A DNA stretch of 64,000 bases. It comes from Aerococcaceae bacterium zg-1292. Lineage in GTDB: Bacteria; Bacillota; Bacilli; Lactobacillales; Aerococcaceae. This document shows positions 26,442 through 34,546 of the stretch, piece by piece (position 1 is the first letter of the stretch; each line of letters begins with the position of its first letter). The position numbers and the translations under genes were made by a program. The DNA lies in NCBI GenBank assembly GCA_016126655.1, contig CP065955.1, forward strand, positions 1,843,001-1,907,000. The letters are read 5' to 3'. A model generated the notes under the pieces. That model ran no database searches. It worked only from the letters and a program-made list of their open reading frames with translations, and had not been told where the DNA came from.

Positions 26442-27047
26442 ATTGTGATAGGTAAATATTTGATGTTATCTCCTACTTTTCCCCCACACCACACGGTACA
26501 AGCAACTTTCACCGCATACCGCGTTCCATCAACCAACGTTGACTGGTGGCTGTCCCTCGTTGCGCATTACCGCAAGTCATCAGTCGTACCAACCGCTTTC
26601 ACGAGTATTAAAAAATGTCACCATTTTACTAGTTCATCGAACGTAAACTCTCCCTATTACTCGCTTCCAATGTCCCCTTATTTCTATCCTATGCTAAACG
26701 TAGGTGGCCACTTTAATTGCGTAACTTTCCAACACCAATTATGTTGCAAGGTTTTTCATAGCGAAACATTTTACTCAACCTCAAGTTATCGCAATCGTCA
26801 ACATGACTTTGTCTCCTCACCATATTTAGCGACTTCCGGCATATCTATTTTGCCCTATTCTGCCGACTTCACCGCACTTCACACCCGATATGGTTTACGC
26901 AATATCACGCATGGCGGAGCTTAAAGAAAGTATTTCAAGGCGTTACCCTATCATTCTACTTTTCGAAATAAGCGTTCGAGTGATTATTTACAATATTAAT
27001 CTAACTAAATCACTCGCATTATCTTTTCAATAATGAACATTTCGTAC
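26442..27047 (-). mobile_element. ORF-less group II intron inserted in radC
   Basis: On the minus strand the 3' part has a domain V with an 8-bp basal stem (ACGCGGTA with TACCGTGT), a bulge, and an upper stem capped by GAAA (GCGGT-GAAA-GTTGC). The catalytic triad is CGC, the form seen in group IIC and related introns. Domain VI follows: GTAGG-AGAT pairs with ATTT-A-CCTAT, leaving a bulged branch-point A at 26453. The 5' end candidate GTACG (27047) is close to the GTGYG consensus. There is no reverse transcriptase frame. Ends are uncertain by a few bases. Confidence 0.8.
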
Positions 27048-27534
27048 TTTCACGAGGATGGGCGACGGAACTATTTACAGTTCCAATGAAAATATTTTTA
27101 TGCTTTAATATTTCATTCTTTGTGTTTAAAAAAACAGCAATGAGATGCTCCTGATGAAAATCTTTCATTGTTAATTTCATCCAATTACCAATATCCAATG
27201 TTGAACGTATTTTACCAAACTTCGGTAAGTTGCTGGCGGTAATTCGTAAACCGAGCTCAATCACTGCTTTTAATTCAACTGCTTTAATCGTACCGATACC
27301 TGCCACTTCTTGTAATTCATCAATACTCGCTAAAGACAATCCAGCAAGATTTTCAAAACGTTGCAGCAAACGCATCGACAATTGTAATACATGTTCATTG
27401 CGTGTTCCCGTCCGTAAAATAATCGCTAATAACTCATGGTCCGAAAGCGCCTTTTCACCATACTCCAATAATCGTTCGCGGGGCCGCGATTGACTCGGTA
27501 CTTCTTCGATAAATGATAATACTTTTGAATCCAT
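27048..27534 (-). CDS. radC: radC, 5' exon (helix-hairpin-helix part)
   Basis: N-terminal two thirds of RadC: PRERLLEYGEKALSDHELLAIILRTGTRNEHVLQLS, the helix-hairpin-helix LQEVAGIGTIKAVELKAVIELG and the start of the JAB domain (HLIAVFLNTKNEILKHKNIFIGTVNSSVAHPRE). After HPRE the family sequence breaks and a stop follows within intron sequence about 30 bp on. AAAGGAG precedes the ATG, but this Shine-Dalgarno lies in the 3' arm of the hairpin that follows folC. RadC members are of unclear biochemical role, once linked to DNA repair. Confidence 0.88.
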
Positions 27535-27539
27535 ATAAA

Positions 27540-27574
27540 AACTCCTTTCCTTGTATAAATACAGAAAAAGGAGT
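27540..27574 (-). terminator. folC terminator-like hairpin that contains the radC ribosome-binding site
   Basis: Minus strand ACTCCTTT ... AAAGGAGT with an inner TGTA/TACA pairing, followed by TTTT. The 3' arm is the Shine-Dalgarno (AAAGGAG) of radC, seven bases before its ATG. It could terminate folC transcripts or sequester radC initiation. Confidence 0.6.
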
Positions 27575-27587
27575 CAAATTATTCTTT

Positions 27588-28880
27588 TTAATTGATAAAT
27601 TGTTGGCGAACCTCGGAAACAAAGTATAAAGACCCAGTCACAATCCAAATCGCATCATGGTCACTGTTCAGGACTGAATACCAGTCCGATTCAAACCGTG
27701 TCGGTACTTTATTTTCTGTTTGAATCATCTTAAATTGCTCAGCACTCATCGCTTGATAATGGTCAAATGTAGACAGCACCAACGTTTTTAACGGCAATGC
27801 TTGTAATAACGCTAGATGTTCCGCTTGATTTTTCGTCTGCAAACCTGCATACAATACTGAAACACGCTGGTTAGAAAAATGCGTTTGAATCGTTTGTCCT
27901 AGCGCCTTAATCCCCGCTTCATTATGTGCTCCATCAATATAAATTAATGGTTGATTACTTATTTTTTCCATTCGTGCCGGCCATTTAGTAACTGCTAATG
28001 CGTGATGAATCTTATCTTCTGCTAGCATTTGTTTGTTTTTTTGCATCCAATTGACAAACACCAGCCGCGCCAATGCAGCATTATGTACTTGATGACGCCC
28101 TAATAAATGGATGGTATACACTTGCTCCGCCACTGTAAAAGTGGTGCCTTCAGTCAATGATTCAGTTAATACGTTATAGGGTTGAACTTGCGGTAAATGA
28201 TATAATGTTGCTGCATTTTCATGGCAAACAACTTTAACTGCTGATAACGCAGTTTCAGGCAACTCACCGACATAAACATCTGCATTAGAATAAATAATCC
28301 CTGCTTTTTGCGTCGCAATCTCCTCGTATGTTGCACCTAATTTATCTACATGATCCAAAGCAACCGTTGTAATGACTACATCCGGCGATTCAATCACATT
28401 CGTACAGTCGAGCAAGCCGCCAATTCCTACTTCAATTAAGCAAATATCCGGCTGCATTTCTTGAAAAAACAAAAACATCAACACCGTGTACAACTCAAAA
28501 TATACTAGACGACCATAATCCGTTTGTTCCATATACGCATTCATCGACACCAATTGGTTCATTAAACGCATCAGTGTCTCATCACTAATCTCTTCGTGAT
28601 TATACGTCATCCGTTCGTTAAAACGCATAATATGCGGCGAAGTAAACGTACCGACAGTCATCCCATGCGCTAAAAATAATTGTTTTAAATACGCACTAAC
28701 AGACCCTTTACCATTGGTTCCAGATATATGAATCGTCTTTAACTGTTTATGCGGATTACCAAGATAGTCGAGTGCTGTTTTAATCTTGTCCAAACCTTGT
28801 CGCTGCACTGAATTTGTTTGTCCATTCATCCATGACAATGCTTGTTCAACCGTTGAAAATAGATTACTGCCCGCGTTCAT
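27588..28880 (-). CDS. folC: Folylpolyglutamate synthase / dihydrofolate synthase
   Basis: ATP-dependent Mur-ligase-like enzyme adding glutamate to folates. The 430-residue protein has the P-loop HISGTNGKGSVSAYL, the FTSPH segment, IGIGGLLDCTNVI-type GVGGLLD region and IDGAHNEAG. ATG 28880 comes two bases after the murB stop and is preceded by GAGGAAA within the end of murB. A longer upstream frame without a ribosome-binding site is rejected. It belongs to the tsaE-GNAT-murB-folC run. Confidence 0.93.
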   Translation of the reverse strand: MNAGSNLFSTVEQALSWMNGQTNSVQRQGLDKIKTALDYLGNPHKQLKTIHISGTNGKGSVSAYLKQLFLAHGMTVGTFTSPHIMRFNERMTYNHEEISDETLMRLMNQLVSMNAYMEQTDYGRLVYFELYTVLMFLFFQEMQPDICLIEVGIGGLLDCTNVIESPDVVITTVALDHVDKLGATYEEIATQKAGIIYSNADVYVGELPETALSAVKVVCHENAATLYHLPQVQPYNVLTESLTEGTTFTVAEQVYTIHLLGRHQVHNAALARLVFVNWMQKNKQMLAEDKIHHALAVTKWPARMEKISNQPLIYIDGAHNEAGIKALGQTIQTHFSNQRVSVLYAGLQTKNQAEHLALLQALPLKTLVLSTFDHYQAMSAEQFKMIQTENKVPTRFESDWYSVLNSDHDAIWIVTGSLYFVSEVRQQFIN

Positions 28881-28881
28881 T

Positions 28882-29784
28882 TTATATTTCCTCGCCAATA
28901 ATACGCACTTCCGTCTCCAAGCGCACTTGATTACGACGCCAAATTTCATCTTGAATATGAGCAATTAATTGAACATAATCCGTTGCAGTCGCTTGATTAA
29001 TATTTACAATAAACCCCGCATGTTTTTTCGACACTTCTGCGCCACCAATGCGGTGACCTTGTAAGCCAGCGTCTTGGATTAATTTCCCTGTAAAATAGCC
29101 TTCCGGACGTTTAAACACACTTCCGCAAGATGGATACTCTAATGGCTGCTTACTTTGACGTAAATCCGTTAAATGCGAAATTTTCGCTTCAATTTCATCA
29201 CTGTCGCCAGCAGATAATTTAAATCGCACGCCTAAAATGATATCATCAGTTGCCTGGAAACAACTATGACGATAACTAAAGCCACAATCTGAGTTGGCGA
29301 TAGTTTTAACAACACCTTCAGTCGTTAAAATATCAACCGATTCAATCACATCAACGACTTCACCACCATATGCACCTGCGTTCATATAGACAGCGCCACC
29401 AATACTACCAGGAATCCCACAAGCAAATTCTAGTCCAGTTAACTGGTAGTCAGCTGCCATCCGACTCACTTCAATCAAGGCTGCTCCACTTTGTGCATAG
29501 ACAGTATCATTCGTCACTTCAATATTTTTCATCGCTGTTAAAATAATAACTAAACCACGGATTCCGCCATCGCGCACAATTAGATTGCTTGCATTACCTA
29601 ATACTGTAAGTGGCACGTGATGTTCTTTCACCCATGAGCATAAAGCTTGTAATTCAGTAACCGTCGCTGGAAAAGCAAGCGCATCAGCGGGTCCACCAGT
29701 TTTTGTATATGTATATTTTGATAAAGGCTGATCGAGTTCAATGTTAATTGTTGGAAAAAGCTCGATTAAGTTTGCGTATACCAT
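28882..29784 (-). CDS. murB: UDP-N-acetylenolpyruvoylglucosamine reductase
   Basis: FAD-dependent enzyme giving UDP-N-acetylmuramic acid, the second committed step of peptidoglycan synthesis. The 300-residue protein has the FAD-binding pattern (TYTKTGGPADALAFP, LGNASNLIVRDGGIRGLVI, GIPGSIGGAVYMNAGAYG) and the type II MurB catalytic block PSCGSVFKRPEGYFTGKLI with its Ser. It is tightly linked to folC. The frame runs unbroken. Confidence 0.96.
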   Translation of the reverse strand: MVYANLIELFPTINIELDQPLSKYTYTKTGGPADALAFPATVTELQALCSWVKEHHVPLTVLGNASNLIVRDGGIRGLVIILTAMKNIEVTNDTVYAQSGAALIEVSRMAADYQLTGLEFACGIPGSIGGAVYMNAGAYGGEVVDVIESVDILTTEGVVKTIANSDCGFSYRHSCFQATDDIILGVRFKLSAGDSDEIEAKISHLTDLRQSKQPLEYPSCGSVFKRPEGYFTGKLIQDAGLQGHRIGGAEVSKKHAGFIVNINQATATDYVQLIAHIQDEIWRRNQVRLETEVRIIGEEI

Positions 29785-29889
29785 TTCGTTTAATCATTCC
29801 TTTTATTTATCAATTCGATTCATTGTAACATACTCTAATGTTGGTTTAAAGACTCCATCGACTATTCGTACTCATCACAACACCTTTAG

Positions 29890-30408
29890 TTATTCGATAC
29901 GTTTTTCCATCACATACGAATCAAAATATTCACATTCATGCCGCAAGCGTTTAGATAATTTCCCTACAATTTCAAAACCAAAATGCTCGTATAATCCCAC
30001 TGCAGGCTTATTGTTTTGTACAACTTCCAGCGTAATCACTTTAATCTCAGAATTTTCAGCAAAATCCAGTAACATTTCCATCATTATCTTCGCCAATCCA
30101 TAGCCCCAATATTCACGGATTAAACAAATACCAATCTCAGCGACATGTTGTTGTTTTTCTTCATTGAAAGCCGTTAAATTCGCCATGCCTACCAATTGAT
30201 CATCGACTTCTGCTACAATTAATAAACTATTTTGCGATTGATGATAACAACGAATTTGATTCGCTTCTTGTTCAATCGATAAATCTAATCCTTTAGCTCC
30301 AAACGTCAAGTATGGCGATTCACTACCTACTTGTTGACACAATCCGATAATGGCACGCGCATCTTGTGGTTCAGCTAATCGCACGATTGCTTCAATTTCT
30401 TGATTCAT
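29890..30408 (-). CDS. GNAT family N-acetyltransferase
   Basis: The 172-residue protein has the acetyl-CoA-binding motif REYWGYGLAKIMMEMLLDFAE and the GNAT C-terminal VQNNKPAVGLYEHFGFEIVGKL. It overlaps the end of tsaE by 17 bp and has AAGGAG before its ATG. Its position next to tsaE recalls RimI, but it lacks clear RimI-specific signatures and its N-terminal region is longer. The substrate cannot be stated. Confidence 0.88.
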   Translation of the reverse strand: MNQEIEAIVRLAEPQDARAIIGLCQQVGSESPYLTFGAKGLDLSIEQEANQIRCYHQSQNSLLIVAEVDDQLVGMANLTAFNEEKQQHVAEIGICLIREYWGYGLAKIMMEMLLDFAENSEIKVITLEVVQNNKPAVGLYEHFGFEIVGKLSKRLRHECEYFDSYVMEKRIE

Positions 30409-30880
30409 TGATGAACTCCTTCCATTTGTCTAACACATTTTGATATATCGCAGCATCATCACCTTCAACGCTTGCGATAAATAAGCGCTCATCCGCAGCA
30501 GTTTGAGGGATAAACTGAATTTTCAAATGATTTTCCGGTAAATATTCTTCTAAAAATTGTGCCCATTCAATCAAAATAATCGTATCCTCGCTCAAATAGC
30601 TAGTAAAATCAATGGTATCTGCACCACCTTCTTCCAGTCGGTAGGCATCAATGTGAACCAAACGACCAGCTGGGTAACGATATTCTTTAACAATCATATA
30701 CGTCGGACTTTTTATCGCACGTCTAATACCCAATGCCTTGCCAAACGCTTGGGTAAATGTTGTCTTACCACTTCCCAATGGTCCATCTAATACAACGACC
30801 ATTCCAGGTTGAACACTCTTTGCAAGTTGCTCAGCTAAAAAGCGTGTATCTGCTAACGATTGATTATAAAATTGTTCCAT
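30392..30880 (-). CDS. tsaE: tRNA threonylcarbamoyladenosine biosynthesis ATPase TsaE
   Basis: ATPase of the TsaBDE complex that makes the t6A modification at position 37 of ANN-decoding tRNAs. The 162-residue protein has Walker A DGPLGSGKTTF, IKSPTYMIVKEY, HIDAYRLEE and LIEWAQFLEEYLP. ATG 30880 follows AGAGGTGAT; the frame upstream would encode repeat sequence and is rejected. First gene of the run to folC. Its leader holds three repeat copies. Confidence 0.94.
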   Translation of the reverse strand: MEQFYNQSLADTRFLAEQLAKSVQPGMVVVLDGPLGSGKTTFTQAFGKALGIRRAIKSPTYMIVKEYRYPAGRLVHIDAYRLEEGGADTIDFTSYLSEDTIILIEWAQFLEEYLPENHLKIQFIPQTAADERLFIASVEGDDAAIYQNVLDKWKEFINESRN

Positions 30881-30892
30881 TTCATCACCTCT

Positions 30893-31275
30893 GATTCTGG
30901 TTCGCTTGGGTTGACTTGACATCCACTTCACAAAATCCCTCTGTGCGCTCCTCGCACGACGGTATTTTGCTCCAGTGGTTCAAGTCAGCACACCCGCGCT
31001 CTCACTATGTTGATTCTGGTTCGCTTAGGTTGACTTGACATCCACTTCACAAAATCCCTCTGTGCGCTCCTCGCACGACGGTATTTTGCTCCAGTGGTTC
31101 AAGTCAGTACACCCGCGCTCTCACTATGTTGATTCTGGTTCGCTTGGGTTGACTTGACGTCCACTTCGCAATAATGCTCAGAGTGCTGACGTACTCTTGC
31201 GCTTTTTGCTCCAGTGATTCAAGGCAGAACGTCCTCTCTCACACCTTGTTTTCCAGTGGTTCAAGTCAGTACACC
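30893..31275 (-). repeat. Structured repeat, three tandem copies plus a tail fragment
   Basis: Copies start at 30893, 31012 and 31131 (period 119 bp), with a partial right end (TTCCAGTGGTTCAAGTCAGTACACCC) to about 31275. The first two have outer arms GACTTGA/TCAAGTC, inner stem GTGCG/CGCAC with AAAAT/ATTTT flanks, and GGGT or AGGT facing ACCC. The third has a different inner region and a mismatched right arm (TCAAGGC), so it is mosaic. The block lies in the leader of tsaE. Confidence 0.88.
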
Positions 31276-31337
31276 CTACCGTAACCAACCATTTCTTTCG
31301 CACACTGCATAGTAATTATCATTATAATGAATCTGCA

Positions 31338-31383
31338 TATATAATACTAATAATTTGACTTTTTCAACTTTTCTTGCTAAATT
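31338..31383. promoter_or_regulatory. Overlapping divergent promoters for tsaE (-) and the DUF4430 lipoprotein (+)
   Basis: Plus strand: -35 TTGACT (31355-31360), 17 bp, -10 TAAATT (31378-31383). Minus strand: -35 TTGAAA (31362-31367), 18 bp, -10 TATATA (31338-31343). The two promoter boxes interleave, so occupancy of one would exclude the other. Confidence 0.5.
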
Positions 31384-31394
31384 TATAGGTAAGC

Positions 31395-31450
31395 AATAGG
31401 TTCTATGACGGAGATATAAATCAAGCACAATAGGAACACCCCAACCTATT
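31395..31450 (+). promoter_or_regulatory. Possible structured leader of the DUF4430 gene
   Basis: AATAGGTT (31395-31402) can pair perfectly with AACCTATT (31443-31450), closing a 40-nt loop shortly after the predicted transcription start. It does not match a riboswitch I can name. Confidence 0.3.
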
Positions 31451-31520
31451 TATGTGTTTTTATTGGGTTACAATTATATTTATCGCTCATTTTGCCAAAC
31501 AAAACCAAGGAGGATATATA

Positions 31521-32108
31521 ATGAAAAAAATTGCAAAATTAATATCATTACCTATTTTAACGCTTGCTTTAGCAGCATGTGGACAACTCAATTCACCTGC
31601 TCCTGAAACAACAACTGCTGCACCGGAAACGACTACTATGGCACCTGAAACAACAACAGAGGCTCAAGTGAGTACACCAAATGACTCAACGACAACTGTT
31701 GCTGGAGAAGAAGGCGGAGAAACAACAACTTCTGCTGATGGTGAAACAACAGAATCATCTGATTCAGACAACATGAATTCAGATGTTGCTGAAAATGATG
31801 TATTATTCAAAGTATTTGTTGATGGCGAAGAAAAAGCAAAATACGTTGCAAAAGACGCAGTTGGTAAATCTGTTTTAGAAGCAATGGAAAGCATTGAAGA
31901 CTTTGACTTTAACTTCGATAAAGAAGAAGGAATTGTCAATCAAATTTCTGGTATTGAAAATGATTATGACAACTTAAAAACATGGGTATACTTGTTAAAC
32001 GGCGAGTATGCTGAATATGGTGTTGTCTCTCAAACATTATCTAAAGGCGATGTCGTTGAATGGTACTTTGGTACAACCGATGACCTACCTGTAAAAATTA
32101 ACCAATAA
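31521..32108 (+). CDS. DUF4430 domain lipoprotein
   Basis: The 195-residue precursor has a lipoprotein signal peptide with lipobox LALAAC (Cys near residue 19). An extracellular linker of about 75 residues rich in Thr, Glu, Pro and Ser (repeated ETTT) follows, then a C-terminal DUF4430 domain (about 88-195) with LEAMESIEDFDF ... DYDNLKTWVYLLNGEYAEYGV ... GDVVEWYFG. The fold resembles the C-terminal domain of transcobalamin; members are often linked to cobalamin or other vitamin uptake, but nothing nearby supports that here. AAGGAGG precedes the ATG. Monocistronic. Confidence 0.87.
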   Translation: MKKIAKLISLPILTLALAACGQLNSPAPETTTAAPETTTMAPETTTEAQVSTPNDSTTTVAGEEGGETTTSADGETTESSDSDNMNSDVAENDVLFKVFVDGEEKAKYVAKDAVGKSVLEAMESIEDFDFNFDKEEGIVNQISGIENDYDNLKTWVYLLNGEYAEYGVVSQTLSKGDVVEWYFGTTDDLPVKINQ

Positions 32109-32123
32109 TTTGGGTCGTAATAA

Positions 32124-32168
32124 AAGAGGATGCAGCTCTCCTTTTTGGGAGTCTGCACCTCTTTTTTT
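32124..32168 (+). terminator. Terminator after the DUF4430 gene
   Basis: AAGAGG, TGCAG and CTCTCC arms pair around a TTTTT loop with small interruptions, followed by seven T. Confidence 0.88.
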
Positions 32169-32179
32169 GTTTGACGCGA

Positions 32180-32217
32180 AAAAAGACAATGCATGGCACT
32201 CCATGCATTGTCTTTTT
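32180..32217. terminator. Second, bidirectional terminator between convergent genes
   Basis: A perfect 17-bp stem with CACT loop (AAAAAGACAATG... arms) carries A and T runs on both sides, so it can stop transcripts from the DUF4430 gene and from rpoZ. Confidence 0.88.
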
Positions 32218-32225
32218 CACTTTTC

Positions 32226-32363
32226 ATAGCGCTCACTGTCGTCGCATTATATATACGCCGACTTGGCTCAGACTGACTTAACGTCCGCTTCGATAGATAT
32301 CTTTGTGCACTTCTCTCACGCGATTCTCAGTGATTTTTTTCAAAATACTCGTTATCTCGCTAT
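32226..32363 (-). repeat. Structured repeat, decayed copy downstream of rpoZ
   Basis: GACTTGGCTCAGACTGACTTAACGTCCGCTTCG and the inner GTGCACTTCTCTCACGC are recognisable, but the right arm is lost. The orientation matches rpoZ, not the plus-strand DUF4430 gene. Confidence 0.6.
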
Positions 32364-32367
32364 GTTT

Positions 32368-32562
32368 TTACTCTTTTGGCATTAATTTTTCTGCAATGAC
32401 TTCTTCTAAAGCTTTCCCTACTGCCTTTTCAGATTCATATTTATCCAATAAATAATCGTTATTGACACGCATGTCATGCGCACGTTTACTTGCTAAAATG
32501 ATTAAACCATATTTTGATGGTACTTTTTTAATTAACTTATCGATTGATGGGTATAACATCAT
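32368..32562 (-). CDS. rpoZ: RNA polymerase omega subunit
   Basis: Small RNA polymerase assembly subunit. The 64-residue protein starts MMLYPSIDKLIKKVPSKYGLIILASKRAHDMR and ends KAVGKALEEVIAEKL, both typical. AAGGAG precedes the start. It follows gmk, the usual Firmicute partner, but two repeat copies separate them. Confidence 0.95.
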   Translation of the reverse strand: MMLYPSIDKLIKKVPSKYGLIILASKRAHDMRVNNDYLLDKYESEKAVGKALEEVIAEKLMPKE

Positions 32563-32575
32563 GGTAATCTACTCC

Positions 32576-32817
32576 TTATTCTGGTTCGCTTGGGTTGGCT
32601 TGACGTCCACTTCGAAAAATACTTGGATTGCTTGTCGCAATCCGACGCAGTTTTCTCCAGTGGTTCAAGCCAGAGCTCCCGCGCTCACACTATGTTTTAT
32701 TCTGGTTCGCTTGGGTTGGCTTGACGTCCACTTCGAAAAATACTTGGCTTGCTTGTCGCAAGCCGGCGCAGTTTTCTCCAGTGGTTCAAGCCAGAGCACC
32801 CGCGCTCTCACTATGTT
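32576..32817 (-). repeat. Structured repeat, two tandem copies between gmk and rpoZ
   Basis: Copies start at 32576 and 32697 (period 121 bp). They are nearly identical except for the inner hairpin: GGATTGC/GCAATCC in the first (32625-32643) and GGCTTGC/GCAAGCC in the second (32746-32764). This is a clear double compensatory change. The right end abuts the gmk stop codon and the left end abuts the rpoZ Shine-Dalgarno. Confidence 0.92.
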
Positions 32818-33459
32818 TTATTCTTGGGTCATGCTTTCTTGGAAGTAATCGTGAATATCTGCTTTAATGCGGTCCACGACACGTTCGACTTTTAAATGCT
32901 CGCTTTGAATAATGGCATTCACTTTTTCAACAGCATTTTCAACCGTATCGTTAACGACTACATAATCATAATGCTGCATCAATTCAATTTCTTCACGCGC
33001 CATTTGCATACGTTCATAAATAATTTCTGGCTGGTCAGTACCACGGCCTAAAATACGTGACTCTAATTCAGCTAAATTTGGTGGTGCTAAGAAAATAAAA
33101 ATTCCTTCCGGCATCCGTTCACGTACTTTTAGCGCACCTTGCACTTCGATTTCTAAAAAGACATCATTGCCCTCCGCTAAATTTTCTTCAATCTTTTGAA
33201 TTGGCGTACCATAGTAATTCCCTACATACTCTGCATACTCCAATAATGCATCGTCTTTAATATATTGTTCAAATGTTTCTCTCGAGACAAAATGATAGTC
33301 TACACCATCCACTTCACCGGGTCTGCTTTGTCTTGTTGTCGCCGAAACAGAATAAACATAATTAAAACGATTATTTTTAAATATAGCTGCTCGAACTGTA
33401 CCTTTTCCAACTCCTGAAGGTCCTGATAATATAATGAGAAGTCCGCGTTGTTGTGACAT
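32818..33459 (-). CDS. gmk: Guanylate kinase
   Basis: Phosphorylates GMP to GDP with ATP. The 213-residue protein has the P-loop [12 protein letters not shown], the GMP-binding [25 protein letters not shown] and the lid region. GGAGGAAATAA precedes the ATG. It is the first gene of the gmk-rpoZ unit. Confidence 0.96.
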   Translation of the reverse strand: MSQQRGLLIILSGPSGVGKGTVRAAIFKNNRFNYVYSVSATTRQSRPGEVDGVDYHFVSRETFEQYIKDDALLEYAEYVGNYYGTPIQKIEENLAEGNDVFLEIEVQGALKVRERMPEGIFIFLAPPNLAELESRILGRGTDQPEIIYERMQMAREEIELMQHYDYVVVNDTVENAVEKVNAIIQSEHLKVERVVDRIKADIHDYFQESMTQE

Positions 33460-33590
33460 TTATTTCCTCCGCCTATCTATAATCCACGCTTTTATTATAA
33501 ACGTAATTGTATCACATTAATACTTACGGGAAAAGGTTCAATCGCCATTCTCATTAAAATGTAAGATTGAAATCCTATGTGATTGCCCAC

Positions 33591-34544
33591 CTACTCGCTC
33601 AGTTCCAATTGTTTTTTGAGTTCAGCAATCACTTCACCTAATTGTGTTTGGTCTAGCATTTCGTAATAGACATCATCAATCATCTCGCCCGTTCCTGACA
33701 ATTGAATAGTATTTAATGTTTTCAGCGCATCGCCATATTTTTGTACCACTTTAAGCATTTCAGTAAAGGGCATATCAGTTGAAATATTCCCATTTAACGA
33801 CTGTAAAATTTCTTGATATTTTGTAATTAAATTCATGCTCAAAGCAGATTGTACAATTGCTTGTAACAACTGTCTTTGACGCCCTTGACGGCCATAGTCC
33901 CCTTCAGCATCCGCACGATTACGTGTATAAGCAAGCGCCATCGCTCCATCCATTTTAACTGCCTCACCTTCGGTGAATGTATAGCCATCTTGAGTAAAGG
34001 TTGATGTTGGTGTAATATTCACACCACCTACTGCATTGACAATATCTTCAAATCCTTGCATATCAATCGCAAATGTATAATCAATCGGAATATCGAGTAA
34101 GGATTGAACCGTGTTAACTGCCATCGCTTTTCCACCAAATGCGTATGCATGATTAATTTTATCTTTCGTATCATGTCCAATGATATCGGTATAAGTATCA
34201 CGTGGAATACTCACTAAAGTTGTTTGCTTTGTTTTAGGGTTAAGTGTGGCTACCATCATCACATCAGAACGCCCTTGATCAATCCGACCAAATTCTCCTG
34301 TATCAATTCCTAATAGCAAGATGGAAATCGGTTTAGCTTTAGATACTTTTGCTGAACTATCACCTACTACTTGCTGCGTTTTTGGTTTTTCAGTAAATAC
34401 ACTTTGCGTTACATTGCGTGCATCCAAGAATAATTTTAATCCCAGTCCCCCAATGATAAGGGTCAATAATAGCAAAACGACTAACGCCCATTTCAAACAA
34501 CCGCCACGTCTTTTTGGACGTCGATGAAGGTCTCTTCTTTTCAT
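33591..34544 (-). CDS. LytR-CpsA-Psr (LCP) family cell-wall polymer ligase
   Basis: Membrane enzyme that transfers teichoic acids or capsule from undecaprenyl phosphate to peptidoglycan. The 317-residue protein has a basic cytoplasmic N-terminus, one transmembrane helix (about 18-40) and an extracellular LCP domain with ILLLGIDTGEFGRIDQGRSDVMMVATLNP, LVSIPRDTYTDI, HAYAFGG and LAYTRNRADAEGDYGRQGRQRQLLQAI (conserved Arg and Asp residues). It starts 2 bp after the proC stop, so the two are co-transcribed. Confidence 0.94.
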   Translation of the reverse strand: MKRRDLHRRPKRRGGCLKWALVVLLLLTLIIGGLGLKLFLDARNVTQSVFTEKPKTQQVVGDSSAKVSKAKPISILLLGIDTGEFGRIDQGRSDVMMVATLNPKTKQTTLVSIPRDTYTDIIGHDTKDKINHAYAFGGKAMAVNTVQSLLDIPIDYTFAIDMQGFEDIVNAVGGVNITPTSTFTQDGYTFTEGEAVKMDGAMALAYTRNRADAEGDYGRQGRQRQLLQAIVQSALSMNLITKYQEILQSLNGNISTDMPFTEMLKVVQKYGDALKTLNTIQLSGTGEMIDDVYYEMLDQTQLGEVIAELKKQLELSE

Positions 34545-34546
34545 TC

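Noticed and set aside
26445-26924. Plus-strand frame of 159 codons inside the radC interruption
   Set aside because: It is antisense to the group II intron; no homology to reverse transcriptase or any family, and biased composition typical of structured RNA complement.
31384-31520. Cobalamin riboswitch before the DUF4430 gene
   Set aside because: DUF4430 genes are sometimes B12-linked, but none of the conserved cobalamin core elements are present.
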